From a virus, in IMG/VR virus record IMGVR_UViG_3300043444_000435, positions 1-44,765 of that record: a stretch of DNA of 44,765 bases, one strand, 5' to 3'. Below, one piece after another: positions 40,601-44,765 of this stretch (position 1 is its first letter; each line of letters starts with the position of its first letter). The notes below the pieces were generated by a model. It was not told the DNA's origin and did not search any database. It was given only the letters and a program-made list of their open reading frames with translations. The position numbers and the translations under genes were made by a program.

Positions 40601-41070
40601 AGCAATACGAAAGAGAACAGGCTGAAATTAGAAGACGTAATCAACCTACACCTGAACAACAACAGCGTATAGATGATAGAGAAGAACAACGTTTTGCTAA
40701 TTTAGCTGAACAAGAAAGAGTTAGAGTACAGGAACTAATTACCGCACAAAGAGAATTAGTTACTCCTCAAATTGATTTAGGAAGTAGTCAGTTAAGACAA
40801 CTTGAAGAAATTAATACTCAACTTCGTGATGCTATTAATAGGGAACTAAATTTATTCTCTATGCCTAGTCCTTTATCAGCAGCGGTAAGTCCAACTACAA
40901 ACACTTTTGGAGCAACCCCTAATGTCTTAAGTGGTTCGTTATCTGTAGATCTTAATATTAACGTTGAAGGTTCTGATAAGATTGATACCGAGAATCTTAA
41001 TAAGCAAGTTACAGATGTTGTTTATACAGGTCTGTATGATTTGTTTAATGAAATGAGAATCCAAGGATAA
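31639..41070 (+). CDS. tape measure protein, 3143 aa
   Basis: This protein sets tail length and is ejected ahead of the DNA. Order: a Thr/Ser-rich N-terminus, a TP901-type tape-measure domain (about residues 390-770, with G-V-T-T-F-P-Q-L-V-G-G-L-S and G-I-D-E-L-F-G-S-I-A-A-L-T), and a hydrophobic stretch at about 780-830. Then come 850 residues of charged helical repeats (about 890-1690), hydrophobic segments at about 1720-1860 and 1935-2010, and a long Lys/Glu/Gln coiled coil to residue 3050. Within it about 100 residues are duplicated (about 2371-2470 and 2471-2570). At the usual 0.15 nm per residue the tail would be near 470 nm. No peptidase or lysozyme motif was seen. A patch near 39,510-39,790 uses C/G-richer codons. 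Confidence 0.92.
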   Translation: MAETVSVITLQGKDELSKILETNTKQFKTFTTETEKSKTNVDALNKVLKTTGDSFKVITTNSKEAVEGIHGMNRGFKSSYSDSVRFGGNLIKTSDTVSELTSGFKGLALSVAGAKKPFELFGSSIEGPVGHLRAIADSRDPTERFFNVVTRVSKPAGRGFAYLGQQAENVRRNMSNLEKGVNSFSSVIATTGANSMKMFSSTFDTLATAIKERGGLFSGAISNTMLGIGDAAEQASKNMDKFSKTIKPEDLNKVDKAGISLAKTFVGLESGLKGLASGADAADFVSNVYLGLRATQDFINEGLIPSTLAAKDATVATAQFGSTVVTAMGPFATLGMIAGTIKEGFLFGLIPAFRGVKRGILEVVSQFDDIAVAVSVTTMLVSAVDKAQMAWVDLNSTVETMTNLGINTFAIEAATSIGKVGENLLFSSQAAREFGQAAMAAFAQFEDAASFVTTLTSGAAFRFEGAEAGIESIGLAMNELVSGPLNNMVTSVEASNSLYNALSAGIGLSAGKLDEFGRAVANTSEVMSFMEAGLKLSSATGTDAASTMEVLSKVTEVYNLSNLQASETAAKLNAVVENGVTTFPQLVGGLSRTASVAASAGVGIDELFGSIAALTRVMNTQDVQTGYASLISAIAGQGAQAQKAVKELGIQFDIQTVKSDGLIASLERLNEATNGNISKLKEIIPDQLAFQTAQTLMNTSLEDAKNIMGLVGEASSESLDQIFSNRSQSMIKRMTALANGFNETLIDMGQRVLPSIEPGIAFMERLLTFMQEMPDPLKNIIGGIILFHTTLGRITDTVFSLLGSFIQISATLMVFRMMGLAMKSFQNAIKGATNAKDGLGGFVKMLQWLVFEEKNIIGAWMHLTGINRRFQHGLLETIKAQRQFNITQEQFAEYGGADDTWRIRERDLDNYRELLKRTEVELKEAKKQHEEMPDAGLKDRVKNLQSMKRNMEKLIAQEKLARAELLREVQAEVTEALDDTAVSVSQKKAVITKTFVEAFDRFDDQTIHQMRNFASEIEAVMNHANSTTAEKLAAIKRRFEVYMDGLPESVKKDTRKIFDQYVIFIKDVENLPKYYESKVNNSYRRLLASIPEEARKALEGDETQQALIKHISDINTTIEDRKGSVRQAVRRLLDGFPEEIAANKDEIEKAFEDLITADPKNLDHREQVFKNALQKTVKNMGTAATAEVREQARVIQSALLDFSRVFNEPARKGANLQWARVIAKGGKEALEALDVLQTQIRASFVGIKDEIDEQAKKGGGSIQAYYDAVKNVTIAATNDTKEVVQKKLDELAKAYEALDIQDESVAASVKASYEKLSNAIKTSALAKTIDEQRKQIQPRIEQTRQQLISIGDAETRDKLIANLIVLENRLHDSFSDIANLTQADLDKIIAEAQRGMEELSSNLSPDEKASVKENLAKLKTELSNGFNAAKQEINRAAQDFKTETQTVEQAIKEATDSLESATSFDQVVLFDESISNTAALKLRGVIEQIEEKANLQDAAKSGIDAINESLTEIADDNVKQEVSQNLLEIKDEFEEGLDKIDAEVGSPEHTEQVKTLVERVNDKLKQIAQHPDIVASVKQNMDKVIATVEAKSKEMATKVVDGTTEAVQNSNMSDNMRNNATGLISTLGSLTGVNTSVITDLVDLMEHTEGMMDDFGNSTAQVAKKTDTATKTWRSYWDSVRESKADFKDVYASQNALVATLNILGGAYHGVIVGVVDYTKAIGASISATLTGIPAKIASAKASAVELATDQARRASLWGVVAAKTAETMANLKNAPVQIMTTGLTTAETIAKTIGAGASFLYAKATWVATTAAQAFGATLTALYGSVLMPITITLGIVAAGVWGVAKALGLLPSYAEKTRRAIEGTRKELERLRVEQDKVVEGTVDHTERVVEQVEGMRSLKKARDAEKKALAEGKTRLESYNAAYLSFSQNATELPTLVTGPITGLVRILDFLGVTALRVVGLVTDLIGRIIQGTGWLIKKIGELLNFVPVVGPLIENFGKLVETLGIFAHTLDNIFIKNVREGFNNISDALTRIDEKTKANIKAMQDLTDEALKASRIALGEMQGKGAASQEGKDILLKVKAEQRAMNAEEMKKFQQAETDFLEEEKAVVDARVKALDTQITDLEKELEKNGRLSKNKQAMLDAAKEEKQQALDTITELEEWTKKRIEYQQNINSMISLVEENNASKDTLLTNEKVAQTYAELPEEAKKAYAEILGIQIESVEDGGEVVNRAIQTNYDLFNRGQRQKYLAFATSLARVADNVAKATDINSQDTLDKLQSDIFGFAESAQGMLEAGFDPETVLTQFEQGLSEFRIQFEQAGMSAEQMDLLDVAGQEALMDLMFEMHKALSDKIIAQNEHQIGVINLQNKKGVGDRIENLEQVFKLEEANAQEQINLNKKKLSDLEKQGLTNSTTYLNLVNTVALQEMELDQQVFDNKLKLIDEELKIVTEKKEFELEQLKILDSMNVGNKLQNLQAINDLEESLAQSRIDANKEKLAEMAQDERLNSVDYINLQREVALEELALDKLVMDNKVEMLDQEFKLIELQQKNVIDALKNTAQAESMVLELQQKRLDLQKQVLESRNKVTAAIEEYEISALQNINKLETDRLKQAENNLEIFVKRGEAQERLREFELLSLEHQEKANELSFLKEKSQLRINKLEAELGILQAKNALEKAKQTNATEDEIRSLQLALEAAQLTSDAYAQQSIILEEQSALQQELVQNERKALEAQQRAQEEAYATDLILEQNKVTLAAYDQQIAKLQNMAQIQKITADVIISKREAETTILTNQLELLRKQEEFVKSAQDRQQNAYSIAMDMAKSEYKRQKLEREAAETRLKNLKAAQESEERIFELNQRQQRLALEIAVIKSDAASSQAQADLLVARAEAQKVMADITASQEMKAAALATVQAAEATYQSAQIQQTLTREQQNVFEETAAIEREQLEADQQLAVLQAQADVAKTTRGWGDDMRVGRQAEAFARGRTREEQQQYEREQAEIRRRNQPTPEQQQRIDDREEQRFANLAEQERVRVQELITAQRELVTPQIDLGSSQLRQLEEINTQLRDAINRELNLFSMPSPLSAAVSPTTNTFGATPNVLSGSLSVDLNINVEGSDKIDTENLNKQVTDVVYTGLYDLFNEMRIQG

Positions 41071-41072
41071 CG

Positions 41073-41104
41073 ATAAAGGTATAAAGGTATAAAGGTATAA
41101 AGGT
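41073..41104 (+). repeat. 8-bp tandem repeat, four copies
   Basis: ATAAAGGT is repeated four times without mismatch (41073-41104), followed by ATAAGG. It begins three bases after the tape measure stop and ends just before the Shine-Dalgarno-like AAGGA of the next gene. The unit resembles the end of the tape measure gene (AAGGATAA), so it may be another gene-end echo with a shorter period. Such arrays often vary in copy number. Confidence 0.85.
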
Positions 41105-41118
41105 ATAAGGATTTATAG

Positions 41119-41544
41119 ATGGCACCGATAACAGGAACTTGTGGAATTATTAATCATGAACTAATTACTCTTAGTGGGTTTGGTTCTTTTCGTGTTGGAT
41201 GGGGGGATTACACTGTAAAACAAAACTCATCTAATGTAGGTATTAAGGTTAAGAATGGTAGTTTCATCAACCAAGTTAACCCTATAGTTTGGTCTGTAGA
41301 TATAACAATGCATGATGTTAACGCATCCCTAGTTACAGCATTTAGAACTACACAGGGTTCTACCATTAGGTCTTATATCAATAGTGGTAGTGGAGGATTA
41401 ACTGTAACCTTAGCGGGTATTCAGATTGCTGATTGTATTGTTAAAAGTCTTAATGTTGAACAAGGTTATTATACGGATGATGGAGAATATAGAATTAGTC
41501 AGATGTCCGTAACCTTAGAGTCTCCCGTATTAAATTGGATTTAA
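41119..41544 (+). CDS. small tail protein downstream of the tape measure
   Basis: This 141-aa protein is beta-rich, with F-R-V-G-W-G-D-Y-T-V, I-V-W-S-V-D-I-T-M-H-D-V and a Gly/Ser turn (S-G-S-G-G-L). It ends in E-S-P-V-L-N-W-I. It resembles small tube-like or distal tail proteins by composition, and its position fits a tail-tip component. A ribosome site AAGGA lies about 8 bases before the ATG, directly after the 8-bp tandem repeat. No signature motif. Confidence 0.6.
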   Translation: MAPITGTCGIINHELITLSGFGSFRVGWGDYTVKQNSSNVGIKVKNGSFINQVNPIVWSVDITMHDVNASLVTAFRTTQGSTIRSYINSGSGGLTVTLAGIQIADCIVKSLNVEQGYYTDDGEYRISQMSVTLESPVLNWI

Positions 41545-41557
41545 GAATATAAATGTC

Positions 41558-42358
41558 ATGTGGATTCTTAACAATAATGAATTAGAAAGTACTACGTATG
41601 AACGAAAGTATAGTTTAGGTCTATTTACTTTAGATTCTTATAAATTTCCTTTAGTTAATATTTCTAAATCACTAACTACTAACCCTATAGAGTCTCCCAT
41701 CTTATATAACCCTAACGATGTTGTTTCTGTAGATACAACTCCTTTAGTTCCATCTAATATAGGGTATTTCTATTTGATAAGAAATCTTGTTGTTGATTTA
41801 GATTATTTAGGTTTAACATCTGTAACTGAACCCGACCTTATTATTAACAGAAATACTTATTATGTTAATCAAGGTAATTTAGAACCTTATGCTTTAGTTC
41901 ATACAGATAACCCTAACTTACTAGATAGTGGTTTTAAGTACCAATTTAACTTTGTAGTTCCACAAAGAAATGACTTATACGAATATGAGATTGGTCTAAG
42001 CAACTTTCCTTATGTACCTGAGAGCCTTGATAAGATTGAAGCTTCCGGTATCAATTTCTATGATATGGCAGCAAGTACAGGTTGCCCTAATTATTTTACT
42101 TTCGTTGATAACAAGATTATTCTTAAGGGTTGTGAAACCTGTAGACCTATCACAGGAGATACAGGAACTATATACGGGACCAGAGATATAGGTTCTTATA
42201 CCCGATATACCGCATATAAGTTTGATTTCGATACTTCTATATCTATCGTTACTAGTCTTACTTATAAAGGTGACATTTATGATTTAAGTAATAGAATTGA
42301 ATCATTAACTTTATTATTTAGTTCAGAACTCTCAAGTGCTTTAGCTCTTAAATCTTAA
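41558..42358 (+). CDS. putative distal tail / tail tip protein
   Basis: This 266-aa protein is rich in Asn, Tyr, Leu and Ser. The centre is beta-like (Y-Q-F-N-F-V-V-P). Two Cys-containing turns near residues 180-195 (S-T-G-C-P-N-Y, L-K-G-C-E-T-C) could form a metal or disulfide site. It sits between the small tail protein and the hub-like gene, the position of distal tail proteins in siphoviruses. No family is recognised, so the role is inferred from order. Confidence 0.5.
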   Translation: MWILNNNELESTTYERKYSLGLFTLDSYKFPLVNISKSLTTNPIESPILYNPNDVVSVDTTPLVPSNIGYFYLIRNLVVDLDYLGLTSVTEPDLIINRNTYYVNQGNLEPYALVHTDNPNLLDSGFKYQFNFVVPQRNDLYEYEIGLSNFPYVPESLDKIEASGINFYDMAASTGCPNYFTFVDNKIILKGCETCRPITGDTGTIYGTRDIGSYTRYTAYKFDFDTSISIVTSLTYKGDIYDLSNRIESLTLLFSSELSSALALKS

Positions 42359-42375
42359 TTTATATATGTATTCTT

Positions 42376-44765
42376 ATGTCTTTTACTTTCTCTAGTCGTA
42401 CAGCTTTAACTAATTTAGTCACTACTAACAGACCAAATGTTCCCTTAGGAGGAGTTGGTACTTCTATTTCGTTAAACCTTAACTTTGAAAGTTCACCTTC
42501 AGGAACTATTAGTTTTGAAGCTGTTAGACGAAACGATGTATATGAGTACAGGCGAGTATATAAGGAAGTCGGTACTAAGATAAAGATATATGATTGGTTA
42601 GAGATGGAAGTAGCTGGTTATGCTGAGTCTGTTAACCGTATACATGGAAATAATTTAGGGGGAGAATTTGTAACTTACGATATTTCGGTATCGTTAAGAG
42701 GTTATCATGATGAATTACTTGCTAAGAACCCTAAGATTAACGAATGTAATAAAGGTATTAGTAAAGGTGGAAAGACTACCCTTAAGCAGATAGCTGACCT
42801 TAGCAAGATTAACTATAGTGGATTTGATGTTCAGGTTGATTTAGGTGAAGTTAATTCAGATAGTACCGTTAACTTTAAGAGTATATTAGATACATATAAG
42901 ACTCTAGAGGGATATTATATTGATTATTCAGATAATATTGTTAGAGCACATAAGTTAAGCTCAGGAAGAACTTTAGGCTTAACTAAAAATCAAATTATCT
43001 ACACTATCGAATCTACTGCTAATAAACCTGTAGTTTATGATGTGTATGAGCTTAAGGGTAAGGATGATTTTAAGAATCCTAAACAGAAGGTAGAAGAGTT
43101 TAAGGATTCTCTTAAAAGTAATTTAGTTAAGAAACCCCCTTTAGAGATAACTCTGATTGAGGGTGATACTAACCCATCACAAGCCCCTAGAGGTCTAGAT
43201 ATTGTGGAAGGTCAAGCTGAAGTTAATTCAGTTACCTATAAATACAATGTGCAGGATTTAAGTCTTAATTTTGATAAGAGTGGACCTAGAAAAACTAAAA
43301 AAACCACTACTACACTTAATGGACAACCTTATAAAGAAAGAATTGAAAGTTGGGGGTTTGCCTACCATGCAATTGATATTGAAAACCCTGAAAGTTTTAA
43401 TGAAAATAAAGCAGGATTAGTTCCACCTCTATTAGGAAAGTCCCCTACATTTGAAGGTTTTTGGACTAAGATAGAAGACCGAACTACTCAGTATGTATAT
43501 AAGCCATTGGAAGCTGAAGTAGGAGTTGAAGCTACTGAGACTACAACGAAAGGAAAAGATAAGAAACAAAAGAGTCTTGGTATTTATTACCAAAATAGTA
43601 AAGACCAATTTACTCAATCCCCCACTTCATTCAATACTCATAAATATCTGGTAGAAGTAGTTGAGACTGGTTGGAAATTAGGTAGATTTCTAACAGAAGA
43701 CCTTAACAGTGAAGCTGGATTAGATACAACTACGGATACGAGAACCATATACCACTACGTGTTAAGTAAGCCGGATGACCCTGATATCACAGCAGAGGAA
43801 AGAGAACGTTGTGAATTAGTATGGTCAGCTTTACAGTTTAGAAAATTCAAAGTCTACAGTACTAAGATTTTTAGTTTAGGAGAAGCTTCTAAATACTATA
43901 CGAATATAGAAGATATACCTTATAGAACTGAAAAGGTTAAGCTTAAGGATATTGTTTCTGAAGATAAGACTGGAAAACTAGATTTAGAGCAAGATGTTCT
44001 TATAGCTATACCAGACCCTAATTATGTATTTCCTTTACTTTCGTTGCAAGAAGAAGAAATAGTTCAAGGTATTCATACACATCCAAATCCTGATAATGTT
44101 TTTATCAAAGCTATACGAAAGGAAATTCAAGACAGTAATGATACACCGGAGGAGAAGCAAGCCGCACTTAAAGAGAACCCTCTACTTCCTGAATTAGTAG
44201 TTGGCGAAGATAGTTATGCTAGAACTTATAGGAAAATACAACCTTCTAAAAACACAAAGAAAGATACGGTAGGAGTGAATGCTGATATCGAATATGAATG
44301 GTATACAGAGTTTAGTTCGTCCGCTAGTAGTCAGGATGATGATTTTCGTTCTAGCTTTGCTCAAGTAAATTTCTCTCAGAGATTAGGTAAACCTCCTGGT
44401 CCTTCAGTATTAAGTGAAAGATTTGAAGAACCTGATGATGAAGAGGATAAAGAGAAAAATACTAAGAAAGAAAAACGGTATTTTATACAAAGTAATAATG
44501 CCAATAAGGATAATGAGTTAGATGAAGGTAAACAGAATAGTGGTACAGACCTTAAATGTCTTAACGTTACAGGTACATTAGACTTTCCTACGTATGATGT
44601 TAATAAGGCTAAGCAAGGAGCAGAAAATCAACTTAAACTTGAGAATTGGCTTAACAGTAGTGAAGTAAGATTAAACTTAGCTTATTATTATCCTCAGATT
44701 AAACCTGGTGATTTTATAACTGTAATGGATGTACCTGATATAAGTGGGGGGAAACTTAGAGTTAA
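42376..44765 (+). CDS. tail hub / tail-associated protein, partial (runs off the window)
   Basis: The frame is open from the ATG at 42376 to the window edge (at least 796 codons). The N-terminus (M-S-F-T-F-S-S-R) leads into beta-rich sequence with E-Y-R-R-V-Y-K-E-V-G-T-K-I-K-I-Y-D-W, then S-L-R-G-Y-H-D-E-L-L. Later segments have K-Y-N-V-Q-D-L and, near the edge, Y-Y-P-Q-I-K-P-G-D-F-I-T-V-M-D-V, the pattern seen in hub proteins of the Mu gp44/P2 gpD/lambda gpJ-like group where a barrel follows a P-G-D turn. The middle is Lys/Glu/Asp-rich and diverged. It should form the tail tip to which the tape measure docks. Its 3' end is not in the window. Confidence 0.65.
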   Translation, partial: MSFTFSSRTALTNLVTTNRPNVPLGGVGTSISLNLNFESSPSGTISFEAVRRNDVYEYRRVYKEVGTKIKIYDWLEMEVAGYAESVNRIHGNNLGGEFVTYDISVSLRGYHDELLAKNPKINECNKGISKGGKTTLKQIADLSKINYSGFDVQVDLGEVNSDSTVNFKSILDTYKTLEGYYIDYSDNIVRAHKLSSGRTLGLTKNQIIYTIESTANKPVVYDVYELKGKDDFKNPKQKVEEFKDSLKSNLVKKPPLEITLIEGDTNPSQAPRGLDIVEGQAEVNSVTYKYNVQDLSLNFDKSGPRKTKKTTTTLNGQPYKERIESWGFAYHAIDIENPESFNENKAGLVPPLLGKSPTFEGFWTKIEDRTTQYVYKPLEAEVGVEATETTTKGKDKKQKSLGIYYQNSKDQFTQSPTSFNTHKYLVEVVETGWKLGRFLTEDLNSEAGLDTTTDTRTIYHYVLSKPDDPDITAEERERCELVWSALQFRKFKVYSTKIFSLGEASKYYTNIEDIPYRTEKVKLKDIVSEDKTGKLDLEQDVLIAIPDPNYVFPLLSLQEEEIVQGIHTHPNPDNVFIKAIRKEIQDSNDTPEEKQAALKENPLLPELVVGEDSYARTYRKIQPSKNTKKDTVGVNADIEYEWYTEFSSSASSQDDDFRSSFAQVNFSQRLGKPPGPSVLSERFEEPDDEEDKEKNTKKEKRYFIQSNNANKDNELDEGKQNSGTDLKCLNVTGTLDFPTYDVNKAKQGAENQLKLENWLNSSEVRLNLAYYYPQIKPGDFITVMDVPDISGGKLRV

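Larger units (their letters stand above)
192..44121. repeat. dispersed heptamer ACGAAAG / CTTTCGT, about 43 copies
   Basis: Plus-strand ACGAAAG starts include 192, 1838, 3151, 5772, 6456, 8357, 10395, 14035, 18086, 20210, 22511, 24089, 24837, 28438, 30439, 31079, 34862, 37236, 37756, 39806, 41602, 43546 and 44115. CTTTCGT starts include 487, 1300, 5108, 6699, 9761, 11972, 13180, 14831, 16557, 22678, 24635, 26794, 28859, 30357, 32987, 35366, 37417, 39541, 42099 and 44038. About ten extend to CTTTCGTTG. Copies fall in all codon frames and between genes. With about 37% G+C a rough expectation is six. Counts are by eye and may be off by a few. Confidence 0.8.

Noticed and set aside
1-44765. CRISPR array, tRNA or rRNA genes
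   Set aside because: No evenly spaced identical repeats with unique spacers and no cloverleaf-like sequences with CCA-type ends were seen. The tandem arrays present are gene-end echoes without spacers.
1-44765. Cyanobacterial HIP1 octamer as a host marker
   Set aside because: I did not see GCGATCGC, so it cannot support a cyanobacterial host; the host remains unassigned.

Overview
This window looks like the late (virion morphogenesis) region of a large tailed double-stranded DNA bacteriophage. The evidence is a large terminase, a MuF-type minor head protein, a prohead protease, an acidic scaffold, a major capsid protein, head-completion and tail-completion proteins, a tail tube, frameshifted tail chaperones, a 3143-residue tape measure and the start of a tail hub. 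No sheath gene is visible, so the tail is probably non-contractile and, judged from the tape measure, extremely long. The head gene order resembles phage Mu (terL, F, protease, scaffold, capsid, gp35-like, gp36-like). The DNA is AT-rich (roughly 37% G+C by eye). Many starts have weak or no Shine-Dalgarno sequence. The host cannot be read from the sequence; a cyanobacterium is possible but only a guess.

Layout. 1-1.3 kb: two accessory genes, convergent, with terminators between them. 1.4-4.9 kb: terL, two paralogous small basic Gly-rich proteins, and an antisense HU-like gene. 4.9-14.1 kb: a giant MuF fusion, protease, scaffold, decoration protein and major capsid protein. 14.2-17.9 kb: a gp35-like protein, small beta-rich proteins, and a compositionally foreign fibre plus helper cassette. 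18-29.2 kb: an unusual cluster of basic, Gly/Ala-helix proteins interspersed with recognisable head and tail completion genes. 29.2-44.8 kb: tail tube, chaperones with a canonical -1 slippery site, tape measure, two small tail proteins and a hub-like protein cut by the window edge. No portal gene is visible. No stretch longer than 300 bases lacks a gene.

The most unusual content is the 18-29 kb cluster. About a dozen proteins share a short hydrophobic-x-Phe-[Ala/Ser]-[Arg/Lys] motif followed by basic residues, Arg/Lys-rich modules of the type V-[KR]-S-[HY]-x-R, and Gly/Ala-rich hydrophobic segments. Some also carry likely enzymatic or DNA-binding parts: a pair of ADP-ribosyltransferase-like proteins, an alpha/beta-hydrolase-like protein with a Cys nucleophile elbow, and three NUMOD3-like segments. 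The same Phe-[Ser/Ala] motif recurs in the scaffold, the protease and the capsid C-terminus. I infer a set of internal capsid proteins, targeted and processed by the prohead protease and perhaps delivered with the DNA, analogous to T4 Alt and internal proteins.

Two DNA-level signals are not explained by the genes. One is the heptamer ACGAAAG/CTTTCGT, about 43 copies on both strands and in all codon frames. The other is a set of decayed tandem echoes of gene 3' ends (period 24-29 bp, including the stop codon) behind at least five structural genes.
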